The notes: generated by a model not told the origin, from the letters alone. A DNA stretch of 64,000 nt from Sphingobacteriales bacterium 44-15 (GCA_001899685.1 MKWG01000007.1:190206-254205); one strand, 5' to 3'; positions 1 to 8,722 are shown, counted from the stretch's first letter. Numbers and translations are program-made.

Positions 1-327
1 CCACTGCAGGCCATCCTCCGCGGAAAGTGCGTTACGGGGGTTCCTGTTGCGGTCAGATACTCTCCCTATAGCAACGCCAGCCGCTGCATAAGTAGAGGAA
101 ATAGAAGACGCTTCGGCATTACAAAAACGCAGTGCACCTGCGGCCCCCTTTTCTCCCATAGCCCGTAACAATGAATTTCGCAAGGTGTCGAATGTAATCT
201 TTACCAGGCTGTCTCCTTTGTTAAGATATGCAGCCTCATCAGCAACCGCCGTTGCGGCGGGTCTATGATTTTCCACGCAACCGGCTGCAAAGGCAAAGAG
301 GATTACATACAGGACAATTCTGATCAT
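1..327 (-). CDS. DUF3365 (Tll0287-like) lipoprotein, 3' end cut by window
   Basis: Read on the minus strand from an ATG at 327, the frame stays open to the window edge (109 codons). The product starts with a lipoprotein signal (hydrophobic run, then FAAGC with Cys17). It continues with a helical stretch carrying LRFCNAEA and ends in RVSDRNRNPRNAL, the conserved tail of the DUF3365/Tll0287-like sensor domain, whose members include haem c binders. It is probably a periplasmic redox or ligand-sensing lipoprotein. No CXXCH is visible in the part present. It diverges from thioredoxin 1 across a palindromic site at 371-393 that could serve both genes. The family call is from motif recognition only. 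Confidence 0.7.
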   Translation of the reverse strand, partial: MIRIVLYVILFAFAAGCVENHRPAATAVADEAAYLNKGDSLVKITFDTLRNSLLRAMGEKGAAGALRFCNAEASSISSTYAAAGVAIGRVSDRNRNPRNALSAEDGLQW

Positions 328-370
328 ACCGTATCTCTTTAATATGTTTCAAAATTAACGCTTTAGTACC

Positions 371-393
371 GTGACTAAAGTAACTTTAGTTAC
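371..393. promoter_or_regulatory. Two overlapping GTNAC-N4-GTNAC palindromes (Crp/Fnr-type site)
   Basis: GTGACTAAAGTAAC (371-384) and the perfect palindrome GTAACTTTAGTTAC (380-393) overlap. A -7-like element TAACTTTA lies at 415-422, so the inner site is centred 28.5 bp upstream of it, near -42 from the expected start point. That is the class II activator position of Crp/Fnr proteins. Matching sites precede the efflux operon (8578-8591) and thioredoxin 2 (9110-9123). Assignment to the Crp/Fnr protein at 1608-2240 is inference. Confidence 0.6.
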
Positions 394-440
394 CTTGCAC
401 CAGCTTTATTCGGGTAACTTTACGCAATAAAATATACATT

Positions 441-815
441 ATGGCTGTAACCCAATTGACAACCCAGGATTTTAAAGACAGGATATTTAATTACGACAAA
501 GAAGAAGAATGGAAATATGCCGGCACACTGCCAGCCATTATAGATTTTTATGCCGACTGGTGTGGTCCATGCAAGATGGTAGCGCCGATACTGGAAGAGC
601 TGTCGGGGGAATATGCCGGTAAACTGCTTGTTTATAAAGTAAATACAGATATGGAACAGGATTTGTCTGCTGTGTTTGGCATACAAAGTATCCCTACGCT
701 TTTATTCGTGAATGCTGCCGGCGAAGCAATGATGCAGCCAGGTGCATATCCCAAGCATGTTTTGAAAAAAATAATCGAAGAGAGCTTACTGCCTGTAGCC
801 AAACCGGCAGAATAA
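441..815 (+). CDS. Thioredoxin family protein (Trx1)
   Basis: A 124-residue cytoplasmic thioredoxin that reduces protein disulfides. The active site is WCGPCK with Cys41 and Cys44, and the cis-Pro loop is SIPTLLF near residue 92. No signal peptide is visible. It is slightly longer than the usual 105-110 residues because of a charged N-terminal segment (DKEEEWKYAG) before the first core strand and a short tail. It is transcribed alone, away from the DUF3365 lipoprotein, from a promoter with a strong palindromic site just upstream. A second thioredoxin at 8723-9019 has the same type of site, suggesting shared control by the Crp/Fnr regulator in this block. Confidence 0.93.
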   Translation: MAVTQLTTQDFKDRIFNYDKEEEWKYAGTLPAIIDFYADWCGPCKMVAPILEELSGEYAGKLLVYKVNTDMEQDLSAVFGIQSIPTLLFVNAAGEAMMQPGAYPKHVLKKIIEESLLPVAKPAE

Positions 816-1180
816 AGCCGGCTCCCACATTAATTTCAGGTAATTATAGTCTTCAAAAAAAATTAATCCGTCCGTCATATTTATTCTGAACATTTATTTG
901 TACCTTTTCGTTCCTGCCGGAAACAGGTAACCTGTTATGATCCCTGTGAACTGATTGAACTGTGTGAAAGCTAGTGCTATGTCAACAATAATTTTTTGTA
1001 TTTCTTTGTGAGAGGTGAGGCAATAAACATTAGGATTTCACATTTATCTTCTGCCGTTTCACGTTTGACATAACACCAGAGGGTTTACGGTAGTCATGCT
1101 CCAATATCCTAAGTCATTCGTTTTTGCTCCTGCCCTTACCGTCCAATTACAATAGTTAGCGTGCCCACCCTGATCTTGTA
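816..1180. other. Intergenic region with one hairpin repeat
   Basis: No gene is seen. The stretch contains one copy of the interspersed hairpin family at 1008-1076, ending in the arm TTTCACGTTTGACATAACAC that recurs exactly at 45687-45706. The remainder is AT-rich spacer. Confidence 0.6.
1008..1076. repeat. Interspersed hairpin repeat, copy 1
   Basis: A GTGAGAGGTGAGGC arm is followed by TTTCACATTTATC and TTTCACGTTTGACATAACAC. The two sides share the vocabulary of the copy at 45610-45706 and can partly pair. Confidence 0.6.
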
Positions 1181-1504
1181 TTGACCATTCAAAATACATA
1201 TACCTGTATGCCCCAACTCAACCCTTCTGCCGTCCATATACCCTCTATTGTAAATGACATGATCGTCATCGAAATAAAGGACAATACTTTTTCTGATAAA
1301 TATTTGAACTACGATATTACGGACGCCCGCAAAAGAATATGCCGGAAAGGACAGTTCAGGGGACAATATATCCAACTGAGAGTGACTCATCTGCAGGACG
1401 GGAAATACGCAATCAACCTTCACAGCTCCGATGCGGATAATTGTTCTTTTCTTTTTGAAAAAATATCCGGTTTTCCGCCGAGGCATTATGGATTTCCCTT
1501 ATGA
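1181..1504 (+). CDS. Small orphan T9SS sorting-domain-like protein
   Basis: A 107-residue frame; an internal ATG at 1208 (MPQLNPS) is an alternative start. From about residue 28 it follows the pattern of a type A C-terminal sorting domain of the type IX secretion system: IEIKDNTFSDKYLNYDI, then ARKRICRKGQFRG, then LQDGKYAINLHSSD and a closing LFEKI strand. In the family this domain ends large secreted proteins. Here there is no cargo domain and no visible signal peptide, so it may be a stand-alone regulator, a decayed tail of a lost gene, or chance resemblance. It lies between two hairpin repeats. Confidence 0.5.
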   Translation: MTIQNTYTCMPQLNPSAVHIPSIVNDMIVIEIKDNTFSDKYLNYDITDARKRICRKGQFRGQYIQLRVTHLQDGKYAINLHSSDADNCSFLFEKISGFPPRHYGFPL

Positions 1505-1528
1505 ACATATCCTACTGCTGTCTTAATC

Positions 1529-1583
1529 GTGAAACGTGAGAAGTCAAACGTGAGATTTTCACGTTTCACCTTTCATGTCTCAC
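1529..1583. repeat. Interspersed hairpin repeat, copy 2
   Basis: GTGAAACGTGAGAAGTCAAA is followed by TTTTCACGTTTCAC and CATGTCTCAC, giving an imperfect stem. It sits 24 bases past the stop codon of the Crp/Fnr gene on the opposite strand. Confidence 0.65.
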
Positions 1584-1607
1584 CTAATACTGCATAAGGC
1601 AGGAATA

Positions 1608-2240
1608 TTATTTAAATCCATCCATCAGTTTGATCTCATTCCTGTATAAAAGGATCTTACCTTCATTCTCAAGCTGCTTCAGCAAGCGGGAGATCACCAC
1701 CCGCGATGTGGCGAGATCTTCAGCAATTATATAATGAGAAGCTTTGATAACGCTTGATCCCGAAAGCTGCTGCTTACTTTTGAGATAATGGATAAGGCGT
1801 TCATCCAGTTTATGAAAAGCAATACTTTCAATAGACTTCAGTAATTCGAGAAAACGCTCATTAAAGCTCCGCATGATATAATTTTTCCAGCTCGCATATT
1901 TGCAGAGCCACCCATCCAGTTGAGTATGAGGAATAGCCAGCAGTTCCACATCTTCTTCCGCTATCGCTTTTACCTCGCTTTTTTTAGCTTCCACACAGCA
2001 GCTATAAGCCATAGAACAGCTTTCATTGCTCGAGAGATAATACAATAATATCTCTTTGCCGTTTTCATCCATCCGGAGCACCTTGATCGTACCCTTCAGG
2101 ATCAACGGCATCATCCGGATATATTTTCCATAATCCAGTATAATATCCCCTTCCTTATAATGTCTTACTTCGCCGTGAGCGTACATTTCTTCAATGAGCG
2201 CCGGCTCAAAAATGGCCTCAAAATTTTTATTGCTGTTCAT
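1608..2240 (-). CDS. Crp/Fnr family transcriptional regulator, Cys-rich sensor
   Basis: 210 residues. An N-terminal cyclic-nucleotide-type beta-barrel (about 15-125) is followed by a C-terminal winged helix (about 150-205) with the recognition-helix sequence EDLATSRVVISRLLKQLEN. The sensor domain has Cys75, Cys81, Cys82 and Cys113 (ESCSMAYSCC), a pattern recurring in Bacteroidetes Crp/Fnr proteins, and no typical cAMP-pocket RT/RS pair, so a thiol, metal or persulfide signal is more plausible than cAMP (inference). It is the last gene of the efflux operon, 53 bp after the DUF2892 gene. Palindromes upstream of that operon and of both thioredoxins suggest positive autoregulation and a thiol-redox regulon. 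Confidence 0.9.
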   Translation of the reverse strand: MNSNKNFEAIFEPALIEEMYAHGEVRHYKEGDIILDYGKYIRMMPLILKGTIKVLRMDENGKEILLYYLSSNESCSMAYSCCVEAKKSEVKAIAEEDVELLAIPHTQLDGWLCKYASWKNYIMRSFNERFLELLKSIESIAFHKLDERLIHYLKSKQQLSGSSVIKASHYIIAEDLATSRVVISRLLKQLENEGKILLYRNEIKLMDGFK

Positions 2241-2293
2241 AGCCGGAAATAGATTCCGGCAAAGTTATCTGTTAAATCATTATATCAGACACA

Positions 2294-2503
2294 CTATCCT
2301 GCCCGATCACAACCGCAACCTTTAACACCAAATACTGCCAAAATTTTTTCCAGCGGGCAAAACCCCGTAATAGAAGATTGTACCAAGTTGACACCTACAA
2401 AAACTCCCAGCCACAACCAGTGGAGATTCACAAAATATGCCATCAGTATACTTATCAATACAAGACTTCCTGCCACAATACGTACTATTTTTTCTGCTAT
2501 CAT
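2294..2503 (-). CDS. DUF2892 / YgaP-type inner membrane protein
   Basis: A 69-residue membrane protein with two hydrophobic segments (about 7-25 and 28-46), followed by the family signature GFCPLEKIL and a GCGC tail (Cys49, Cys63, Cys65). In E. coli YgaP this domain anchors a rhodanese that handles sulfane sulfur; here the rhodanese part is absent. It lies 24 bp after the DUF3240 gene and upstream of the Crp/Fnr gene in one operon. The cysteines fit a thiol or persulfide theme, which is inference. Confidence 0.85.
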   Translation of the reverse strand: MIAEKIVRIVAGSLVLISILMAYFVNLHWLWLGVFVGVNLVQSSITGFCPLEKILAVFGVKGCGCDRAG

Positions 2504-2527
2504 TATTCTGTTATTTATGTGTGCTGA

Positions 2528-2836
2528 TCAATGACTCGATTGCTCTACCGGCATTATAAATGCATGCACGGGGAACCCGGAGTCGCTTTTCTCGTTATAG
2601 GCCTTAATAAGCTCCATCGCATGTCCCGCAGTGGTGGCATCCGTAAAACTGAATATCATGGATGAGTTAAAATCCGCTCCCCCGGAAGCGAACCAGTCCG
2701 ATAAAAGATCACGGTGGTGATTTCCTTTGAAACCGGACACATCCGTAACACTGAATACTTTGATAGCTGCCTGCCTGAAAATATTCCGTACATCTTCCAG
2801 GTATTCCTTCAGACATGTCACTACAAATAATTTCAT
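2528..2836 (-). CDS. DUF3240 / PII-like small protein
   Basis: 102 residues with a ferredoxin-like alternating beta-alpha pattern: an opening strand KLFVVTCLKEY, a central strand SMIFSFTDATTAGHAMELI, and a closing strand VHAFIMPVE. This resembles the DUF3240/PII-like proteins that accompany CusA-type and other RND pumps. No PII T-loop uridylylation motif was recognised. It starts 11 bp after the RND gene, so it is almost certainly co-expressed and may sense metal or nucleotide to tune the pump. The role is inferred from context. Confidence 0.65.
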   Translation of the reverse strand: MKLFVVTCLKEYLEDVRNIFRQAAIKVFSVTDVSGFKGNHHRDLLSDWFASGGADFNSSMIFSFTDATTAGHAMELIKAYNEKSDSGFPVHAFIMPVEQSSH

Positions 2837-2847
2837 AATGCTTTATT

Positions 2848-5800
2848 TTATTTAACAGGATATTTTTTACGCATCATTTTATAATACAGCAGCGGCACCA
2901 CCAGCAGGGTAAGGAAGGTAGAAGTGATCGTACCTCCCATGAGCGAAATGGCCAATCCCTGAAAAATAGGATCGAACAGGATGATCACAGCGCCAAGCGC
3001 CACTGCACCTGCAGTGAGCAGGATCGGCGTTGTTCTCACTGCTCCGGCTTCAATAATGGATTGTTTCAACGGAATACCCTCGCGCAGCCGTATATTGATG
3101 AAGTCAATCAATAGTACAGAGTTGCGCACCATTACCCCTGCCAGGGCGATAAAGCCTATCATGGAGGTAGCTGTGAAATAGGCGCCCATCATCCAATGTC
3201 CCAACACTATACCTACTAATGAAAGAGGAATAGCGGCCAGCATCACTAAAGGCACGGTAAAATGCTGGAACCAGCCTACGATCAGCACGTAGATCAGCAG
3301 GATCACTACGGCAAACGCAATCCCGAGATCCCGGAATACCTCATAAGTGATCTGCCACTCCCCATCCCATTTCAAACTGTAGTCGTCCTCCATCTCCGGC
3401 TGGCGGGTATATTCTTCCTTAAGGGAGTACCCCGCGGGCAGTTGAATGTTTTTAAGGCTGTCGGAGATGGTGGCAATAGCATAGGAGGGGCTTTCCAGTG
3501 CCCCGGACATATCTGCCAGCACATACACTACTTCCTTCTGGTTTTTACGGTAGATCGGCTGGGGCCTGACCTGACGGGTTACTGAAGCTATATCCCTGAG
3601 CGCTACATTATTACCCTGTATACTGGTAACATTTACGTTCATTATATCATCAATGTCTGCTTTGCCGGCATCATCCAACTGAAGCCTGACAGGAGTTTGA
3701 TTGTAACGGGCAGGCTCATACACATATCCTGCCACCATTCCGGAAAGTGCAGCGCTAACGGTTTGGGCTACCTGCGCTGTAGCCACCCCGTAGTGCATGG
3801 CTTTTTCTTTGTCTACCGTGATATGGTATTCCTGCTGATCGGCTTCCACCATCCAGTCTACATCTACCACATCCGGGGTATTTTTGAACATTGCTTTTAC
3901 CTGCTCTGCAATCGCTATCTGAGTATTGTAATCGGGACCGTATATTTCTGCCACAAGCGTAGATAATACGGGAGGACCCGGAGGCACCTCCACAATTTTT
4001 ACATTAGCATTATACTTTGCAGCAATCTTCTGTACAGGGGCCCGCATCGCTTTTGCTATAGCATGACTCTGCTCACGTCTTTCTTCCTTGTCAACAAGAT
4101 TCACCTGTATATCTGCCACATTCTCCCCACGCCTGAGGTCATAATGCCGTACCAGCCCGTTAAAACTGATGGGGGCAGCGGTACCGATATACATCTGATA
4201 GTTTTCGACCATCGGCTGTTCCGATATATACCCGGCAATATCTTTTGCCACTGCCTGTGTTTTTTCAAGGGTAGTCCCTTCCGGCATATCAATCACCACC
4301 TGGAACTCATTCTTATTATCGAAAGGAAGCATCTTGAGCGCTACCGTTTTAGTATAGAATAATAGTAAAGACCCGAGCAGGATAGTTACAATACCCAGGA
4401 TAAAAGCCCAGCGCTTCCGGCGGCTTTCGAGCAGCGGGTTTACAAAGGAACGATAGATCCGGTAGATAGCGCTTTCTTCCAGCACGGCAGCCTTTTTCTC
4501 CTGGTACCCCGTCCCTCTTTTCTCCCTCTCCCGCAAAAAGATATAGCCCAGGTAAGGAGTAAGCGTAAGAGCTACTACAAGAGACAACATCATCGCAATA
4601 GAAGCACCGATAGGCATCGGGCTCATATAGGGCCCCATCATGCCCGACACAAAAGCCATGGGCAACACTGCAGCTACCACGGTAAATGTTGCCAGTATAG
4701 TAGGATTACCCACTTCATTAATAGCATATATAGCTGCCTGCAACGGCGGCAGTTTTTTCATCTTAAAATGCCGGTGCATATTCTCCGCAATAATGATCGA
4801 ATCGTCTACCACTATCCCTGTAATGAATACCAGCGCAAACAAGGTGATGCGGTTGAGCGTATAATCCATGAAATAGTAACTGAAAAGCGTAAGCGCAAAA
4901 GTTACAGGCACCGATAAGAATACCACGAGGCCTCCACGCCATCCCATAGCCAGCATTACAAAAAGTGTAACTACCACAATAGAAATGAAAAGATGGAACA
5001 ACAACTCGGACACTTTATCTGAGGCGGTCTCACCATAATTGCGCGTTACCGTAAGCTGTACATCATCCGGCAACAGATCCTTTTTCAGGCGGGACGTTTT
5101 TTCAACGATCATTTCCGACAGTTTCATGGCATCCGCCCCTTTGGTCTTGGCTATGCTAAGTGTTACAGCCGGATAGCTTGACAAAAATTTTCCTGCCAGC
5201 GCTGTATCAGCCTTTCCATAGCCAAATAATACGTACTGACTGGGCGTCTCCGGTCCTTCTTCCACACGGGCGATCTGCCGGAGATATACCGGATGCTGCT
5301 GATTAACCCCTACCACCAGGTTACCCACATCCTCCGCGGTAGCAAGAAAATTCCCGGTAGAAACCGCAATAACCGAATCACGCCGCAACAAATTCCCTGC
5401 GGGCATCTGTACATTACTTCCCTGTATCTGCCGGGCCACGGCAAGAAAATCAATGTGGGTTTCCGTCATTTTATCTTTATCCGGGATCACTTTTACTTCG
5501 CGTCCGCGACCACCTGTAATATTCACATCTGCCACATTGGGTATCTTCTTCACTTCATTGGTAAGCGCCTGTCCCAATTGCCTTAGCTGGTAGTCGCTAT
5601 ACTTTTCACTCCAAAGAGTAAGTCCCAATACCGGAACATCGTCAATTGCCCTTGTCTTTATCAGCGGCATGCTTACTCCCTGCGGCATCCTGTCCATATT
5701 CTTCAGCAGCTCACTGTACAATTTTACCAGTGAACGCTCTATATCTTCTCCTACATGAAACTGTATTATAAGCATTGCCTGACCCTTCATGGAAGTAGAA

Positions 5801-6057
5801 TATACGTATTCGACTCCTTTAATATTAGAGATCATCTTCTCCAGCGGGGCGGCTACTTTTGTTTCAACCTCTCTGGGATCTGCTCCGGGATAACCAATAA
5901 AAATATCTGCCATCGGCACCTTGATCTGCGGCTCTTCCTCCCGGGGTATCAGAAAAGTACTGTAGCCACCTATCAGCAGAAAAGCGATCATAAGCAGGAT
6001 GGTCAGCTTTGACTGTAAAAAAACTTTTGCTATATTTCCTGAGAAACCATTCTTCAT
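2848..6057 (-). CDS. RND efflux permease (AcrB/MexF-like family)
   Basis: A 1069-residue inner-membrane proton-driven efflux pump. It has the RND plan: one N-terminal transmembrane helix (about 18-36), a large periplasmic loop, six helices from about 360, a second periplasmic loop, and a final helix block. The proton-relay acidic pair is in GIVVDDSIIIAEN near residue 417. The length fits the family. The N-terminal IPREEEPQIKVPMADIFI resembles the broad HAE1-like pumps of Bacteroidetes. The DUF3240 neighbour recalls metal pumps, but the Met residues of CusA were not identified, so the substrate is unknown. It works with the fusion protein and TolC-like channel encoded just upstream (gaps 27 and 10 bp). 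Confidence 0.95.
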   Translation of the reverse strand: MKNGFSGNIAKVFLQSKLTILLMIAFLLIGGYSTFLIPREEEPQIKVPMADIFIGYPGADPREVETKVAAPLEKMISNIKGVEYVYSTSMKGQAMLIIQFHVGEDIERSLVKLYSELLKNMDRMPQGVSMPLIKTRAIDDVPVLGLTLWSEKYSDYQLRQLGQALTNEVKKIPNVADVNITGGRGREVKVIPDKDKMTETHIDFLAVARQIQGSNVQMPAGNLLRRDSVIAVSTGNFLATAEDVGNLVVGVNQQHPVYLRQIARVEEGPETPSQYVLFGYGKADTALAGKFLSSYPAVTLSIAKTKGADAMKLSEMIVEKTSRLKKDLLPDDVQLTVTRNYGETASDKVSELLFHLFISIVVVTLFVMLAMGWRGGLVVFLSVPVTFALTLFSYYFMDYTLNRITLFALVFITGIVVDDSIIIAENMHRHFKMKKLPPLQAAIYAINEVGNPTILATFTVVAAVLPMAFVSGMMGPYMSPMPIGASIAMMLSLVVALTLTPYLGYIFLREREKRGTGYQEKKAAVLEESAIYRIYRSFVNPLLESRRKRWAFILGIVTILLGSLLLFYTKTVALKMLPFDNKNEFQVVIDMPEGTTLEKTQAVAKDIAGYISEQPMVENYQMYIGTAAPISFNGLVRHYDLRRGENVADIQVNLVDKEERREQSHAIAKAMRAPVQKIAAKYNANVKIVEVPPGPPVLSTLVAEIYGPDYNTQIAIAEQVKAMFKNTPDVVDVDWMVEADQQEYHITVDKEKAMHYGVATAQVAQTVSAALSGMVAGYVYEPARYNQTPVRLQLDDAGKADIDDIMNVNVTSIQGNNVALRDIASVTRQVRPQPIYRKNQKEVVYVLADMSGALESPSYAIATISDSLKNIQLPAGYSLKEEYTRQPEMEDDYSLKWDGEWQITYEVFRDLGIAFAVVILLIYVLIVGWFQHFTVPLVMLAAIPLSLVGIVLGHWMMGAYFTATSMIGFIALAGVMVRNSVLLIDFINIRLREGIPLKQSIIEAGAVRTTPILLTAGAVALGAVIILFDPIFQGLAISLMGGTITSTFLTLLVVPLLYYKMMRKKYPVK

Positions 6058-6084
6058 TTGAATAGATTAATATGTTTAAATTGG

Positions 6085-7182
6085 CTACTTTACCACCACA
6101 GGTACACCGTTATACAATTTGCCCTCAGCCCTGAGAATAAAAGATTCATCCGGTCCCAGGCCGGAAAGCACTTCCACATTCCCTTCAAAGCTTTTTCCGG
6201 TACGGATCCAGCGGAGCAATGCAGTATTACGGCTGCTTACAGTATATATTCCTGTTAGCTGATCTTTATATACCAGGGCCGATGCAGGCACCAGAACGGT
6301 ATTCATCCCTCCTGGCGTTGAAGCGGGTGCACCAACCTGTATATTGGCATTCGTATACATTCCGGCATAAAGCCCTGCTGTTTCGTCTTTTGGAATGGTA
6401 AGCTTAATGTTGTACTGACCTCCTGTAAATTGTGATGAGCGGTTAACCTGAGCGACAATGCCCCTTATGCTTTTGCCAACTGATTTCACCATGATATCTG
6501 CAGGCATTCCTTCCTTCACGCGGTCTATGAGGTTCTCGGGAACAAATGCGCTCACCTCGTAGCTGCCCGCATTTTCTATGGTAAGCAGGGGCATCCCGGG
6601 GTTGGCCATGCTTCCTGCATCGGCTGTTTTTTGGGTTACTATGCCTGCAAAAGGAGCAATAAGGGCTGTGTAGCTCAGCATCGCATCCACTTCTTTCTTC
6701 ACCTGGCTTGCAGCTTCAAGCCTGGATCTGGCGGCGTTATATTGCAATGTCACATTGTCCAGCTCACGTGCAGTAGCGCTTTGCTGGCTGTATAAAGCCG
6801 TAAACCTGTCGTAGTCTTTCCGGGCATTAGCCACAGCAGATTGCGCCTCTGCAATCATTGCATCAGCCTGGGCGCGTTTTGCCAGTATATCTTCATTGCT
6901 GATGGTGGCAAGCAACTGCCCTTTCTTTACGCGGTCGCCTGGCTTTACTTTTACAGACGTAATAAGTCCCATTATTCTTGTGCTGATATTCGCCGACTGC
7001 GCTGCCACTACCTGGCCGCTCACAGCAATACCTGTATTCGCACTTTCACCTGGTCTCGATAATGTTACCACCATAGGAGTTTCATGTATTGCTGCTGTAT
7101 CCTTTTTACCTGATGAACATGCGAAGGAAGCCAGCAACGGCAGGGCAAAAATTATTTTTCCCCGAAAGAGATATTTATTCAT
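6085..7182 (-). CDS. RND efflux periplasmic adaptor (membrane fusion lipoprotein)
   Basis: 365 residues. A lipoprotein signal ends at ASFACSSG (Cys22). The HlyD/AcrA-type order follows: a barrel-sandwich strand (MGLITSVKVKPGDRVKKGQLLATI, shown here in two parts MGLITSVKVKPGD and RVKKGQLL), a coiled-coil hairpin (about 100-160, rich in Ala, Gln and Arg), the return sandwich strand (APFAGIVTQKTADAGSM), and a beta-barrel (VPENLIDRVKEGMPADI). It links the RND pump to the outer-membrane channel. It is the second gene of the operon, 10 bp after the TolC gene. Confidence 0.93.
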   Translation of the reverse strand: MNKYLFRGKIIFALPLLASFACSSGKKDTAAIHETPMVVTLSRPGESANTGIAVSGQVVAAQSANISTRIMGLITSVKVKPGDRVKKGQLLATISNEDILAKRAQADAMIAEAQSAVANARKDYDRFTALYSQQSATARELDNVTLQYNAARSRLEAASQVKKEVDAMLSYTALIAPFAGIVTQKTADAGSMANPGMPLLTIENAGSYEVSAFVPENLIDRVKEGMPADIMVKSVGKSIRGIVAQVNRSSQFTGGQYNIKLTIPKDETAGLYAGMYTNANIQVGAPASTPGGMNTVLVPASALVYKDQLTGIYTVSSRNTALLRWIRTGKSFEGNVEVLSGLGPDESFILRAEGKLYNGVPVVVK

Positions 7183-7192
7183 TGCGCTCGGT

Positions 7193-8530
7193 TTATTTTT
7201 TTGATGATGATGTCAGGAAATGTATATAGGCATTAGTGACGCCTGATGTAAATACGGCCTGTGCCCATGCAAATTTTTGTTGCGATAATTGCGTGGCAGC
7301 CATCAGCACATCTGTGGTATTGACCAGCCCCTGCCTGTACCTGTTGTGCAGAATGGTAAGCGATTCGGCGGCCTGCTCAACAGCCACCTGCTGCTGCCGG
7401 ATCTCTGCCTGTGCATCAGCCAGTTGCCGGTAAGCTTTGTTCAGCGCTAAGCCGCCTTGCTCTTGTTGTTGCGCCAGCGTTTCGGTAAGCTTCTCTTTCT
7501 CCAGTTTCTTTGCCGCCACTGAATTTTTCGTACGTGTTCCTTTAAATATATCCCACGACAACCGGACGCCTGCCAGGTAGGCATCGCTGCCAAACCCCCA
7601 CATGCGGTTGTCGTTCCACTGATAACTGGCAAAAGCATTCACCCGGGGCAGGTAGCTCATCTTATCAGAACGTATCATCATATCTGCTGACGCTATCGCC
7701 TTTTGCATAGCGAGAAAATCCGGGCGTCTGTCTGAAATGCCTGCAACAGTGTCTGCAACAGGGAGAGAATCATTCACAAACGGATCTGTTGTATACATAA
7801 CACCGCCCGGCTGCCCCATCATCTGGCTAAGGTAATCGGATGCATTACGCACATCAGATCCTGCCTTTACCAGTTGTGTTTCTACTGTTGACACCCGCAC
7901 CTGAGCATTGAGCAGGTCTGACTTTTGCACCATTCCCTGCCTGAAATAATTATCTGTAAAAGCGTATACCGCCTTTGCCGTGCTCAATGCTTCTTCCAGC
8001 ACAGTCATGGCTTCATACGATAATTGCAGTTGCATATATGCCTTTTGCACTTCAAAACTGAGATAAGCTTCGGTGTACTCCGTTGTATACTCGTACAATT
8101 CTACCTGCCTGGCTGCTGCTTTACGTTGATAGATCATATCCATGTTCAGCAGTGGCTGCTGCAATTCCAGTTTCGTAAAAAAATCCGGAGCAGCAGAAGG
8201 GTGGTTTAAAAGTTCCGGGTTGAAATCCGAAGCGGTGATTGATTTTTGCTGAAGCTTAAACCCGAAAGCATTCAGCGGGTTGTTTGTCGTCATTGCCGTA
8301 TAAGAAAATCCAAGCTGCGGCAAAAAAATGGCATTGGTCTGTGCATAATTAGCTGCAGCGATATGCTGGTCAAGCTTTGAAAGCCGTATATCCCTGCTGT
8401 TGGCCATAGTGGCGGCAATTGCCTGTTCAAGCGTTAAGGTTTTCCGGCTGTCTTGCGCCACTCCTTTTACCGCAGCAAAGCATAACATGCTCCACGTTAG
8501 CAGCAAAATGAAATACTTTTCCCTGGTCAT
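7193..8530 (-). CDS. TolC family outer membrane efflux protein
   Basis: 445 residues with a signal peptide (cleavage near AKGVAQD) and two repeated OEP modules forming long helical hairpins (for example LEQAIAATMANSRDIRLSKL near the start, and LNKAYRQLADAQAEIRQQQ near residue 360). It ends with the typical LLNTTDVLMA-like motif RQGLVNTTDVLMAATQ. It is the outer-membrane exit duct for the RND pump and the first gene of the six-gene minus-strand operon. The promoter in front has a perfect TAAGTTTG -7 element and a palindromic Crp/Fnr-type site. Confidence 0.93.
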   Translation of the reverse strand: MTREKYFILLLTWSMLCFAAVKGVAQDSRKTLTLEQAIAATMANSRDIRLSKLDQHIAAANYAQTNAIFLPQLGFSYTAMTTNNPLNAFGFKLQQKSITASDFNPELLNHPSAAPDFFTKLELQQPLLNMDMIYQRKAAARQVELYEYTTEYTEAYLSFEVQKAYMQLQLSYEAMTVLEEALSTAKAVYAFTDNYFRQGMVQKSDLLNAQVRVSTVETQLVKAGSDVRNASDYLSQMMGQPGGVMYTTDPFVNDSLPVADTVAGISDRRPDFLAMQKAIASADMMIRSDKMSYLPRVNAFASYQWNDNRMWGFGSDAYLAGVRLSWDIFKGTRTKNSVAAKKLEKEKLTETLAQQQEQGGLALNKAYRQLADAQAEIRQQQVAVEQAAESLTILHNRYRQGLVNTTDVLMAATQLSQQKFAWAQAVFTSGVTNAYIHFLTSSSKK

Positions 8531-8547
8531 TCATTATAATTTGCCGG

Positions 8548-8591
8548 CAAACTTAAACGGGCAAAATACTTTTGATTGTAACATTTGTCAC
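8548..8591 (-). promoter_or_regulatory. Promoter and Crp/Fnr-type site of the efflux operon
   Basis: On the minus strand, -7 element TAAGTTTG (8555-8548) matches TAnnTTTG fully. No TTTG -33 element is present. At that place lies GTGACAAATGTTAC (8591-8578), a GTNAC-N4-GTNAC palindrome centred 29.5 bp upstream of the -7 element. A missing -33 box with an activator site there suggests activator-dependent transcription. Confidence 0.6.
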
Positions 8592-8625
8592 TTACGGAAA
8601 GAAAATAAAAACGAGCCGGCACAAT

Positions 8626-8668
8626 AAAAAAGTACCGCTCAATGACAGATCTCATCAAACGGTACTTC
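8626..8668 (-). terminator. Rho-independent terminator of trx2
   Basis: Read on the minus strand, AAGTACCG ... CGGTACTT forms an 8-bp perfect stem with a 22-nt loop, followed by a run of six T. It lies 55 bp past the thioredoxin 2 stop codon. Confidence 0.7.
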
Positions 8669-8722
8669 ACCAATAAGCACTCATCATCTGCTTCTACACA
8701 CGCATGAACTCAGTAAAAATAT

